Assembly (NCBI GenBank): GCA_009917555.1
Contig: QZDX01000026.1
Coordinates: 1-35,103 of the forward strand
Source of the DNA: a bacterium 1XD21-13
GTDB lineage: Bacteria; Bacillota; Clostridia; Lachnospirales; Lachnospiraceae
DNA length: 35,103 nucleotides
Direction: 5' to 3'
Shown: positions 1 to 7,956 of the stretch, piece by piece
Layout: each line of letters opens with the position of its first letter
How positions within the stretch are numbered: position 1 is the stretch's first letter
Notes under the pieces: generated by a model
The model's input: only the letters and a program-made list of their open reading frames with translations
What the model was told of the DNA's origin: nothing
The model's database searches: none
Made by a program: the position numbers and the translations under genes

Positions 1-326
1 TGCTTCATGTTCCACCAGATATCGTTCCGGTCCACCAGCATCATCTGGTTTTCATTCTTCGGCATGATGTGACCTTCCATGTCGGTGATATAATTCCCGA
101 GAAGCGTCTCAAGCTGGCCCAGGATATCCCGAAAGTACCGGATCTCCTCCTCCATTTCCCGGTGATGTTCCACCAGGACTTCTGCGGCCTCGCTTTCCTG
201 ACTTTCCAGTACACCGTCAAAATATGCCGCCGCTTCATCGATATCCGCCAAGGCTTCCTGGAACTCCGTCACCCTCTTCTGTACCAGACGCAGCTCCCCG
301 AAGTTCAGTTTCAATTCTCTTTTCAT
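1..326 (-). CDS. Putative LXG-like T7SS substrate, N-terminal part (cut by window edge)
   Basis: The reading frame starts at ATG 326 behind GAGGAAAC and stays open to the window edge, giving 108 residues. The visible part is an acidic, almost entirely helical segment (start MKRELKLNFGELR), ending near a WW pair. This fits the helical WXG100/LXG-type targeting domain of polymorphic toxins exported by type VII systems. It is the last visible gene of the T7SS operon and follows two small helical proteins and a DUF4176 protein, the layout known around LXG toxins. The toxin domain itself lies outside the window, so the function is inferred from fold and position. No LxG motif can be confirmed. Confidence 0.55.
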   Translation of the reverse strand, partial: MKRELKLNFGELRLVQKRVTEFQEALADIDEAAAYFDGVLESQESEAAEVLVEHHREMEEEIRYFRDILGQLETLLGNYITDMEGHIMPKNENQMMLVDRNDIWWNMK

Positions 327-347
327 TTCGTTTCCTCTTCCGTATCA

Positions 348-557
348 TCACAAAAAGCTAAGCCCATTGGCCGCAGCTTCACAGCTTCTGCAAAGCTCTT
401 CAATGTCCTCCACAAGGCTCTTCATCTCATCTCTCTGCACGGCATTGTCAAAATCCATGTCCTCAAAATTCATCCGGACTTTTGCCCTTGTATCCGCATA
501 TGCCCGTACATACTGATTTCTCAGCTGTTCCGCTGTACTTCCCGGTATTTCTCCCAC
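348..557 (-). CDS. Small helical protein next to LXG-like gene (Lap-like)
   Basis: This is a 69-residue predicted all-helical, acidic protein. I place the start at GTG 557 (M-GEIPGSTAEQLR...), one base after the stop of the upstream gene. The GGGAGGTGAG there serves as Shine-Dalgarno and the two genes are translationally coupled. A longer frame back to 614 exists but overlaps the upstream gene and reads basic, non-helical residues. No family is recognised with certainty. Size, helical character and position directly before an LXG-like gene resemble the small LXG-associated alpha-helical partner proteins that present LXG toxins to the secretion machine. That role is an inference. Confidence 0.6.
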   Translation of the reverse strand: MGEIPGSTAEQLRNQYVRAYADTRAKVRMNFEDMDFDNAVQRDEMKSLVEDIEELCRSCEAAANGLSFL

Positions 558-558
558 C

Positions 559-861
559 TTACTCACCTCCCATATCCTGTGCCATCGCCTGATCCGTTTC
601 TTTCTCAAGCACATCCACGATCCGTGTTGCCGCCCTGTGGTAAGTATCCAGTTTTTCCAAAAGAATCCCGCCCCGGTCGTCTTTCATATTTTCCAGGATA
701 TCCTTCAGCTTGGGCGTAAAATCCGAGCGCATCCCTTCCACATATCCAATCTCATTTTGAAAGGCTCCCTCCACATACTCCCGGAATATCCCAATGGCAT
801 TCTCCAGTACGGACAGCTCCTCCCGCATCCTGTCAATCTCAATCTGCAGCAGTTCACTCAC
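559..861 (-). CDS. Small coiled-coil protein of the T7SS operon (Lap/WXG100-like)
   Basis: The product is 100 residues, rich in Glu, Leu and Lys, and predicted as two long helices separated near residues 48-60. It starts at GTG 861 (M-SELLQIEIDRMREEL) and shares a GTGA overlap with the stop of the DUF4176 gene, so it is probably translationally coupled. No W-x-G turn is present, so it is not a classic WXG100 protein. Its position between the DUF4176 gene and the LXG-like gene suggests a chaperone or co-secreted targeting partner for the substrate encoded downstream. The exact family is not recognised. Confidence 0.6.
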   Translation of the reverse strand: MSELLQIEIDRMREELSVLENAIGIFREYVEGAFQNEIGYVEGMRSDFTPKLKDILENMKDDRGGILLEKLDTYHRAATRIVDVLEKETDQAMAQDMGGE

Positions 862-1541
862 AATGCGTTCACCCCTTTCAGGTACTCCATATAAACTTCC
901 CGCTCCTTTTTATCCGCAAATCCCATGGAATGGAGCTTTCTCTCCAACATCAGTTCCCGCTTCATAAGGTATACATAGGCATCCTCCTGCTCGTCCGAGT
1001 AGCCATGCCGCACCACATTCTCTATCAAAGAAGGGGTAAATTCTATAAGCCTCCGGCTTCCCGGTATTCCGGTGGGATACAATGTCCCTGCATAGGGATA
1101 ATAGAATCCCTCCGGACTCTCGCCTACATAGCGCTGAACAATCACAACCCGCACCCGCTCCACATCCTTCAGGGGGATGGTTTCCTCCAAAAACTCCTTC
1201 TTCAAATCCACCACACTTCCGAGGGGCAGCACCTCCTCGAATATGCTTATCAGATACTCCAGAAAGTCTTTCAGTTCCTCCCTCTCAAAGAGCCACTCCT
1301 CTCCCTGATACCGCAGGAAGTAATCTTCTCCATCCTTCTCGTATTCCAGCTCCAACCTTTCATCCAGACGGAAACGCTCCTGCTCCATAAGCGCATGGTA
1401 AATCTCATATGGGAAAGAAACATTTCCTTTTACAAATGCTTCTCCCAGCCGGATACACCCTTCCTTTCGGACCTCTTCTATAAAAGGTGCCTGCTGTACG
1501 TATTCCTTCCACAGCATCATTTTATACTCTTCCTTCGTCAT
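858..1541 (-). CDS. DUF4176 domain protein of T7SS locus
   Basis: This is a 227-residue soluble protein with no signal peptide. Residues about 105-195 carry the pattern of DUF4176: LPLGSVV, then a strand with VVIVQRY, then YYPYAGTLYPTG and a later IENVVRHGYSDEQE. DUF4176 proteins are recurrent members of Firmicutes type VII (ESX-like) gene clusters, usually beside WXG100 or LXG genes; their molecular role is not established. The N-terminal ~100 residues are acidic and not recognised. The gene starts at ATG 1541, 12 bases after the essC stop, and overlaps the next gene by four bases, so it belongs to the T7SS operon. Confidence 0.75.
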   Translation of the reverse strand: MTKEEYKMMLWKEYVQQAPFIEEVRKEGCIRLGEAFVKGNVSFPYEIYHALMEQERFRLDERLELEYEKDGEDYFLRYQGEEWLFEREELKDFLEYLISIFEEVLPLGSVVDLKKEFLEETIPLKDVERVRVVIVQRYVGESPEGFYYPYAGTLYPTGIPGSRRLIEFTPSLIENVVRHGYSDEQEDAYVYLMKRELMLERKLHSMGFADKKEREVYMEYLKGVNAL

Positions 1542-1553
1542 TCTTCTCCTCCT

Positions 1554-4500
1554 CTACAGGTATTGGATCAAGAGGATCTTCTGCGCACCGCTGCTTCCAA
1601 AATAATATCCCATGTCCACATCTCTGTTCTCTTCACGTATTCTCGTATAGGGGAATACATTTTGTTTTTTTATATTTCCCACTACCATTCCGCTTCTTAC
1701 CTGGCTGAGCTTCTGAAACAGGCTGTTCTTACTGGCCCTGAGATTTGCGTCGGATGCAGCAATCAGATAAGCGCCGCAGGCCAGTGCCTCTTCGATAACC
1801 GCAAGCCTTTTGCCAAGTCCCTTTTCCTCCAGGCTTTCGTACAGGCTTTGAACCACATCTATCACTATGTATACCGGCCGTTCCTCAACCATGGTTTCCA
1901 GATCCGTAAATGTCTGCTCATAGTCCCCGCCGAAAGATGTATAATGCACACCTTCCCAGGCTTTTGTAAATGCAAGATCCCCCTTCGGAGAATCAAACAG
2001 ATAAATGCTTGCCGCAGCATTCTGCCTATGGATATGCTTCAATACATTGCAGAGGGTATTCGTTCTTCCCATACCGCCCTCTCCTATCACCAGTCCCGGT
2101 TCCTTTTCCACCTCCAGATACTTCACCTCCAACGTCTCCACATTGATTCCCACCGGCAGTCTTCCCGCCTTCTCCTCATATCCGGGATACTGGGGAAGCA
2201 TCTCGTAGTACAGCTTCTCCGGCAGTGTGGGGATTCCCTTGGCCCGCTCCTCGGTGCTGGCCTGTGCCACCTCACGAATCCGCTCCTTGAGAAGCTCGTT
2301 GTAGGCCAGCTCGCTCTCGCAGGGCACCGGCGCGTAGAGCTGCATCAGATTGATCCCGTCCCGCTTTACCAGCGCCCTTCCCTTCTTATCCTCGGGAAGC
2401 TTTATCTGACTTCTTCCGATGAAGCCACTGTTCTCTCCCTCTACGAAGTTGAATCCCGCCAGACGTTCCTTGAAGTTTCCCTTGGTGGCCGCACGCATGA
2501 CGCTGTCCCGTGTCATGGTGACCAGGAGATAGATGCCAAGTCCGGCTCCGTCACGGGCCGTTTTCTGCAGGAAGCTTGTCATGGCATCCCCCAGCTCCCC
2601 GATGACATCATAGTTGTCTACCACGATCACCAGTACCTTAAGGGGCTCCTTCTGGCTCTCGTTGTAGACATGGATGTTCTGGGCCATGGCCTTTGCCAGC
2701 AGGCGCTTGCGGTCACTGATCTCCTGCAGGATCAGCTTCTGAAGCTTCTCCAGCTTCTCCGTATCATCCAGTCCCATGTAGTCCGCCACGTGAGGAAGCC
2801 CACGCAGGGGAATCAGGGCGCTGTTTCCCAGATCGATCAGGTAGAAATTCAGATTCTTCACGGCATTCTTCATGGACAGGCCCAGTATGATATGGGTCAG
2901 TAGCATGGTTTTCCCATAACCGCCGGACGCCATATAAAGCAGATGGCCATTCTTCATCAGATCCAGCACATATTCCTCCTGGATCTGCTCCTCCGGCACA
3001 TCGATCATCCCAAGCCCCAGAGTATAGTCGCCCTTTTCAAAGGAGGCGCTGTCACGGACCTCCCTGGTATAGGGGGATTCCAGCATGGTTCCAAGGGGCG
3101 GAAGCCAGGGCTTCTTGACCTCTATGGCATGCTCCTCCCCATAGACCTGCGCCAGATGCTCCACCGTCACGTCCAGCTGAGTGGCCTTGATCTGCGTGCT
3201 CTCCGCCGGGCCGCTTAAATCCCGGTTGATCAGCTCTCCCTGTCCCAGCTCATTGACCAGGTAAACCCGATCATCCTCCCGTTCCTCCCCGGTTCTGGCT
3301 CCGCCGTAGGACGCACCGCTCCAGGCGGACTGGAACAGCTCATAGATCTCATTGTTTCCCACCTGCAGATAGGCTCGTCCTGCCTGGGTGATGTTGGCCG
3401 CATCCGGGGTTTTCAGCATCTCCTTGCTGTCCCCGGCGTTCTGTACCTTCAGACACAGGCGGAACTTGCTGTTGGTCCAGATCTGATCGTCCACCACGCC
3501 GGAGGGCTTCTGCGTGGCCAGAATCAGGTGGATTCCAAGGCTCCGGCCAATGCGGGCCGCGGATACCAGCTCGCTCATAAAGTCCGGCTGTTCCTTCTTG
3601 AGCTCCGCGAACTCGTCACTGATGAGAAAGAGGTGGGGCAGGGGCTCCTTTACCTTGCCCAGCTTGTACAGCTTGTTGTAGCCGTTGATATGGTTGACGT
3701 TGTTCTCCCCGAAGATCCGCTGCCTGCGGGACAGCTCGCTCTTGATGGAAGCCATGGCCCGCATACTCTCCGCCTTGTCCAGATTGGTGATGGTTCCCAG
3801 CAGATGGGGCAGCCTCGCAAAGAGATTGGCCATGCCGCCGCCCTTGTAGTCAATCAGGAGAAAGCCCACCTCATGGGGATGAAAGTTCACGGCCAGAGAC
3901 AGAATATAAGACTGAACGGTCTCCGACTTTCCGGAGCCGGTGGTTCCCGCCACCAGTCCATGGGGGCCGTGAGCCTTCTCATGCAGGTTCAGCTCCACAT
4001 AATCCTCCTCCGCCCGGGCGCCCAGCGGCACCGCAAGGGATTTGTGCGATTCGTGGCTCCTCCAGCGCTCCCGGATGTTCAGCTCCTGGGGATGCTCTAC
4101 CTTGTACATGTCAAAGAAGGTGATGGATTCCGGAATTCTGCTGCTGATTCCCTGCTCATGAATGACAGCACTCAGCGCCCGGGAGGTCGTCTCCGGATCG
4201 ATTCCTGTCATATGCACCACATCGAAGCCCCTGTTTTTCCGCACGCCCTCCTCCAGCAGCAGCCTTCCGTCCGCGGCATTGTCCAGGATACAGATGGTCC
4301 GGATATTTTCCGGCAGGTTTTCCTGCTGATCCGTAGTATAGATAAGACTGAATCCCAGATTCCGCTCATTTGTCTGGAGATATTCCATGATGGCATGGTT
4401 CAGTATCAGCTTTGGCTCGTCAATGATAAAGAGGTAATAGGGGGAGAACAGGGTCTCCTGCTTTTCCTCCTGAAGCTTCTGCCTGCGCTCCTTGAGGATC

Positions 4501-5690
4501 TGCTGCAGGCCGCCTAAGACCTGGTCCCTGGCCTGATCCGTGCAGATCTCCCCGCACACATTCATGGTTTGGATCTTAAGATGGGGATACCAGCGCACAT
4601 AAGAGAACTCCTCCCGGTATGCCTCATGGTGCAGAAATACGATCTGCAGATCCCGGTAGCTCTGGAAAAAGGTAAGCTGGAGCAGAAGATATTTCAGCTG
4701 CTCGTGAACATTTTCCCTGCTGCCCACGATTCCCAGGTTGGCCCTTTTCAGATCGATGGGAACCGGAATTCCCCGTATCCTGGCGTATTCCTTGGGGATC
4801 GCTTTGGCCGCTTCCAGAAGCTCGTCCTGGGACGGCTCCAAATCATCCTTGGCAAAGGTCACCGCCACCCGGGAGCTTCCCTGCCGGTAGCCCAGATTCA
4901 CCTGAAGGAAGTCGTCGTCCAAAAGACTTCTCTCATAGAGACGGCTGCTGTCGTGAAGTACCATATCCGCCAGTGCCATAGGCTTGGGATTTTGATAATC
5001 CATGGCCTCCCGTTCCTTTTTTCTTGCCTCCCGAATCCTCCGACGAATCTTGAGCAGATATGTCTGGTAAACCTCATCCCGCTTTTTGTTTTCCTCCCGT
5101 ATCTCCTTTTTCTGGGTGAAAAAGCTCTGAATGGAGAAGCACAGGGTAATCACCGTCATGCCCACGCTCATATAGACATAAGGCCCTCGTTTCAGCATAA
5201 TTCCCATAAACACGGTGAACAAGGTTGTGCTTAAGGTGGGCACGATCACCTGAGCAATGCCTCCCTTGCCCATAGACTTTTTCTCCGGAGGGGCCTTCAC
5301 CTCGATCTTTTCCCCCTCGATCCGGTATATGATCCTGGGAGAGCGCTTGTAATAGGGAAATCCCTCAAAACGCTTTGACTCCCCCTGTGTTTCCACGAGA
5401 CGTATGGCACTGCCCGTCAAAACACCCCGGAGCTCCAGAACTTTCTCATAAAAGGTGATTCCGTAATCTTTGAAGGTGATTTGATCCCCTTTTTCCAATA
5501 AGGTCTCATTCCCCTTAAGAGGACTTCCGTTTTTCCTCACCTCTTCCGGATGTGAACATTCCAGGCGGTCTCCCGTTATGTGAAGTTCCAGCTCCCCGAT
5601 AGGAAGAAGGACATCCCCATAGGCGCAATTGTCTTTTCCCGCGATCCAGAATTCCTGCTTTCGTTCGTAGGTCCGTGCTTCTTTTTTCAT
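1554..5690 (-). CDS. essC: T7SSb motor ATPase EssC (FtsK/SpoIIIE family)
   Basis: This 1378-residue membrane ATPase powers type VIIb export of WXG100 and LXG proteins. Residues 1-120 are a beta-rich, FHA-like N-terminus. Two membrane segments follow at about 148-190. Three FtsK-type ATPase domains come next. The first has Walker A GTTGSGKS (582-589) and Walker B LFLISDE (DE 692-693). The second has SGGYGKT (922-928) and VIVVDN (about 1021-1026). The third has GEGGMGRT (1203-1210), with Arg in place of the Walker lysine, and VYIVID ending at D1278. Degenerate distal ATPase domains are common in EssC. Length fits the family (about 1400-1500). It begins at ATG 5690 behind AGGAAACG, 14 bases after the essB stop. 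Confidence 0.96.
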   Translation of the reverse strand: MKKEARTYERKQEFWIAGKDNCAYGDVLLPIGELELHITGDRLECSHPEEVRKNGSPLKGNETLLEKGDQITFKDYGITFYEKVLELRGVLTGSAIRLVETQGESKRFEGFPYYKRSPRIIYRIEGEKIEVKAPPEKKSMGKGGIAQVIVPTLSTTLFTVFMGIMLKRGPYVYMSVGMTVITLCFSIQSFFTQKKEIREENKKRDEVYQTYLLKIRRRIREARKKEREAMDYQNPKPMALADMVLHDSSRLYERSLLDDDFLQVNLGYRQGSSRVAVTFAKDDLEPSQDELLEAAKAIPKEYARIRGIPVPIDLKRANLGIVGSRENVHEQLKYLLLQLTFFQSYRDLQIVFLHHEAYREEFSYVRWYPHLKIQTMNVCGEICTDQARDQVLGGLQQILKERRQKLQEEKQETLFSPYYLFIIDEPKLILNHAIMEYLQTNERNLGFSLIYTTDQQENLPENIRTICILDNAADGRLLLEEGVRKNRGFDVVHMTGIDPETTSRALSAVIHEQGISSRIPESITFFDMYKVEHPQELNIRERWRSHESHKSLAVPLGARAEEDYVELNLHEKAHGPHGLVAGTTGSGKSETVQSYILSLAVNFHPHEVGFLLIDYKGGGMANLFARLPHLLGTITNLDKAESMRAMASIKSELSRRQRIFGENNVNHINGYNKLYKLGKVKEPLPHLFLISDEFAELKKEQPDFMSELVSAARIGRSLGIHLILATQKPSGVVDDQIWTNSKFRLCLKVQNAGDSKEMLKTPDAANITQAGRAYLQVGNNEIYELFQSAWSGASYGGARTGEEREDDRVYLVNELGQGELINRDLSGPAESTQIKATQLDVTVEHLAQVYGEEHAIEVKKPWLPPLGTMLESPYTREVRDSASFEKGDYTLGLGMIDVPEEQIQEEYVLDLMKNGHLLYMASGGYGKTMLLTHIILGLSMKNAVKNLNFYLIDLGNSALIPLRGLPHVADYMGLDDTEKLEKLQKLILQEISDRKRLLAKAMAQNIHVYNESQKEPLKVLVIVVDNYDVIGELGDAMTSFLQKTARDGAGLGIYLLVTMTRDSVMRAATKGNFKERLAGFNFVEGENSGFIGRSQIKLPEDKKGRALVKRDGINLMQLYAPVPCESELAYNELLKERIREVAQASTEERAKGIPTLPEKLYYEMLPQYPGYEEKAGRLPVGINVETLEVKYLEVEKEPGLVIGEGGMGRTNTLCNVLKHIHRQNAAASIYLFDSPKGDLAFTKAWEGVHYTSFGGDYEQTFTDLETMVEERPVYIVIDVVQSLYESLEEKGLGKRLAVIEEALACGAYLIAASDANLRASKNSLFQKLSQVRSGMVVGNIKKQNVFPYTRIREENRDVDMGYYFGSSGAQKILLIQYL

Positions 5691-5704
5691 CGTTTCCTGT
5701 CTCC

Positions 5705-6829
5705 CTATTTATCCGTTGTATATTTTTCCCCCAGGCTCTTGATGGCTCCCTCCAGGGTATTGATACGGGACTGCTTCTCCTCTCCCGTCATGGAGGTGTC
5801 GCTCTCCAGCTGATTCAGCTCCTTCATGTAGGCATACAGAAGCAGCCGGTCATCGGACATGGACTGGGCCAGATCCTCCGCTCGTCCCATATCCATTCTG
5901 CCCAGGGAAATCCAGTATTCCAGCTCCCTCTCACTGCTGTAAAGTGACAGCTTTGATATAATATCTGCCATTTCCTCCCGCTTAAGACTTTCACTGCGGG
6001 CATAGGATACTGCAAGTATGTACTTTGTACTTGTATCCATAGTCTCCAGCCCCACATTTTTAAGGCTGTCGATGCACCCTACATAGTCACCGCCGATGTA
6101 TGCCTGGGAACCAGCTATCACACTCTCCTGGAAGGGAATAACATATCGGCTCTCATAGATCAGTACTCCCAAGCTCACTGCCAGGAACAAGGGAGCAGCA
6201 ACTGCCAGCGCTGTCTTCACCCTGTTTCCCGTCCTTGACACCTGCACCCGCGTCTTTTGTTGTTTCTCTTCATACAGGGACTTTTGGATACGCAGGATCT
6301 CCACCAGCTCACTGCCGCTCTCTGCCTTATCATACGGTTGAAAAAACTTTTCTTTTCCAAGTATTTCCAGTCCGCTTTCCTGGATCTGCTCCACACGGAA
6401 ACGCTTTCCCAGGATTCCTCCAACAAAGGACTTATATAAGAACAGGTACTCCTCTTTGTCAGCCTGCGCTCCCTGTCCATAGAGATCCCGGTGCTTTATC
6501 ATGGGGATCTGATTTTCGTCATAGTAGAGATTGTCCATGGACAGAGGGATGCGGTAATGCTCCCAGACCTCCTCAAGCCGCTGAAAATTGATTAGGAATT
6601 GATACTGCTTTTCCCTGCTCTCTCCCATAAGCTCCCCTGCCGGCTTCATCCCCCGGATGTCATAGGTGAATACGATCTCCTCCAAATGTTCCTCGTAAGT
6701 CGCAGGAAGAAAGGACGGTATGGGCGCCGTAAGCTTTCCCAGGTCAAAGGCTGTCCTGCAGACCATCCCGGACTTTTTGCGTGTCTCATAAAGCCGCCCT
6801 TCTTCCACTTTCCTTGATTCCTCTCTCAT
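5705..6829 (-). CDS. essB: T7SSb membrane component EssB (YukC family)
   Basis: The product is 374 residues. An N-terminal cytoplasmic domain (about 20-190) corresponds to the pseudokinase-fold part of EssB/YukC. One transmembrane helix follows at about 204-226, then a helical extracellular domain (about 230-374) ending in charged residues. EssB is a core subunit of the type VIIb secretion channel and contacts EssC. The start ATG 6829 has AAAGGAGAG eight bases upstream. The gene sits between esaB and essC, the conserved position in Bacillus and Staphylococcus T7SS loci. Family assignment rests on topology, size and context as well as sequence character. Confidence 0.9.
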   Translation of the reverse strand: MREESRKVEEGRLYETRKKSGMVCRTAFDLGKLTAPIPSFLPATYEEHLEEIVFTYDIRGMKPAGELMGESREKQYQFLINFQRLEEVWEHYRIPLSMDNLYYDENQIPMIKHRDLYGQGAQADKEEYLFLYKSFVGGILGKRFRVEQIQESGLEILGKEKFFQPYDKAESGSELVEILRIQKSLYEEKQQKTRVQVSRTGNRVKTALAVAAPLFLAVSLGVLIYESRYVIPFQESVIAGSQAYIGGDYVGCIDSLKNVGLETMDTSTKYILAVSYARSESLKREEMADIISKLSLYSSERELEYWISLGRMDMGRAEDLAQSMSDDRLLLYAYMKELNQLESDTSMTGEEKQSRINTLEGAIKSLGEKYTTDK

Positions 6830-6866
6830 CCTTGTCTCTCTCCTTTGTCTGTTTTCTGCGGAGGTC

Positions 6867-7109
6867 TCACCTTATGGGGCTGATGATCAGCTCATCCCCC
6901 GTGTAGATTCCTTCCTCCTCATAGGTATTTTGAAGCTCAAGAATGCGGCCGCTCTTTTTCACCCGCACCCTTACACGCTGCAGCTGCCCTGCAAGCTCCG
7001 CTATATTTTCATCTATCACCCGAAGGGTTGTGGCTATATGTTGTCTATTGTCCACCTGAATATCGTATTTTTTCTTGTTAGGTCCAATCACCGTAAGAAT
7101 CAACTGCAT
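6867..7109 (-). CDS. esaB: Ubiquitin-like T7SS protein EsaB (YukD)
   Basis: This 80-residue cytoplasmic protein has a ubiquitin-like beta-grasp pattern. It opens with the strand MQLILTVIGP, has a central helix about residues 26-42, and closes with YTGDELIISPI, as in YukD/EsaB. These proteins are small cytosolic factors required for or regulating type VIIb secretion. It has AGGAG ten bases before ATG 7109. The coding region overlaps the 3' end of the essA-like gene by 32 bases, which suggests coupled translation. The order esxA-essA-esaB-essB-essC is conserved in T7SSb clusters. Confidence 0.9.
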   Translation of the reverse strand: MQLILTVIGPNKKKYDIQVDNRQHIATTLRVIDENIAELAGQLQRVRVRVKKSGRILELQNTYEEEGIYTGDELIISPIR

Positions 7110-7527
7110 CCCTGCGTTTCTCCTTTCGCATTTTCTGAAAAATAAGCAGAAAGACTATTGTAAGGAACATTCCTATAAGGACAAAGCCAATGGTAAAGCC
7201 AAGTCTCTGCGCAGGCTCTCCCTCTTCCTGGTACCGGGCCTTTACTATGAGCGGTGCTTCCGACGAGAATACGGCCTCAAACACCTCCTCAATGTCGTTG
7301 TTCCGCTCCTGTCCAAATACCTGTCTAATGTATTCCTCCTGCTCCTGTTCCTTTTTTTCTTCATATCTTACAATGCTCTCTTGAAATTCCTCCGAGAACA
7401 CGTTATATCCATACTGATCTCCCAATGTGGTGGAGGTGCCTGTCTGTTCCTCCAGAATATCCATATTCAGCCTGAATTCCGTCTGCTCCGTATCTTGCCC
7501 TTCCTGTCCTCCATATTCCTCTTCCAT
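7078..7527 (-). CDS. essA: EssA-like single-pass membrane protein of T7SS
   Basis: This is a 149-residue protein with an acidic Glu/Gln-rich N-terminal part, one transmembrane helix at about 108-130 (hydrophobic run after QRLGFT) and a basic cytoplasmic tail. EssA of Staphylococcus is about 150 residues with the same C-terminal membrane anchor and occupies the same place between esxA and esaB. Here the N-terminus shows no signal peptide. The upstream frame is closed by a TGA and holds no other start, so ATG 7527 is the only choice. Assignment is by topology and synteny more than residues. Confidence 0.72.
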   Translation of the reverse strand: MEEEYGGQEGQDTEQTEFRLNMDILEEQTGTSTTLGDQYGYNVFSEEFQESIVRYEEKKEQEQEEYIRQVFGQERNNDIEEVFEAVFSSEAPLIVKARYQEEGEPAQRLGFTIGFVLIGMFLTIVFLLIFQKMRKEKRRDAVDSYGDWT

Positions 7528-7577
7528 CTTCCTTGCAAACCCCTTTCCTGTTCATGATCCGAATCCCCTCCTATGAT

Positions 7578-7611
7578 GGAAGAGCCACAGCGCTTAACCT
7601 GCGGCTCCTCC
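7578..7611 (-). other. Intercistronic hairpin between esxA and essA
   Basis: On the minus strand the esxA stop is followed by a near-perfect stem: GGAGGAGCCGCAG pairs with CTGTGGCTCTTCC (one G-U, one mismatch) around a short loop. No T tract follows. It is therefore more likely an mRNA-stabilising or attenuating hairpin than a full terminator. It would let the abundant secreted subunit EsxA be made in excess of the machinery genes downstream. Confidence 0.55.
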
Positions 7612-7618
7612 GTGGGAC

Positions 7619-7897
7619 CTACATCTGACCGGCCATATCCGCATCCGCTTCTCTGAAATTATCGGAAATCTTCTGCATCTGCTCCGCCATCTCCTGAATC
7701 AGGTTCCGGACATCATTCAGTGTAACCTTTGCATCGTTATACTGCTCCACATACCGGTCACAGGTTTCCGCTTCCCAGATATCAGGCAGGCCATTGACCG
7801 TATTCGTCATGGTATTGATACAGTCCTCAAAAATATCTCCCTGCTCAATCAGTGTCCTTGACGCATCTGCCAGTGCCTCATAATCCAATCTCAACAT
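7619..7897 (-). CDS. esxA: WXG100 family T7SS protein EsxA
   Basis: The product is 92 residues forming two helices joined by a turn at about 38-44. This is the size and fold of WXG100 secreted proteins, the small substrates and structural partners of type VII systems. The usual W-x-G turn reads W-E-A (in LPDIWEAETCDRY). Near the C-terminus the usual Y-x-x-x-D/E export motif appears as F-R-E-A-D. GGAAGGAGG lies before ATG 7897. It sits between the esaA-like and essA-like genes, and a hairpin downstream and a possible promoter upstream suggest it is expressed more strongly than its neighbours. Confidence 0.9.
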   Translation of the reverse strand: MLRLDYEALADASRTLIEQGDIFEDCINTMTNTVNGLPDIWEAETCDRYVEQYNDAKVTLNDVRNLIQEMAEQMQKISDNFREADADMAGQM

Positions 7898-7920
7898 TCG
7901 GGTTTGCCTCCTTCCTTTGT

Positions 7921-7945
7921 ATTATAACTATCTGTGAATTCACAG
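7921..7945 (-). promoter_or_regulatory. Candidate esxA promoter with overlapping palindrome
   Basis: On the minus strand a TATAAT (7926-7921) lies 18 bases before the esxA Shine-Dalgarno region. Upstream of it is a perfect 14-bp palindrome, CTGTGAATTCACAG (7945-7932), covering the spacer and -35 position. No good -35 hexamer is visible. A symmetric site in this place is typical of an operator or activator site. It may also be accidental. Confidence 0.35.
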
Positions 7946-7956
7946 CTGTTACCTCT

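Noticed and set aside
930-2903. 657-residue plus-strand ORF
   Set aside because: It lies antisense over the essC and DUF4176 genes, has no ribosome site and no recognisable domains; it is a shadow of high-GC codon use on the other strand.
3528-4517. 329-residue plus-strand ORF
   Set aside because: It is antisense to essC, with composition typical of a reversed frame and no motifs.
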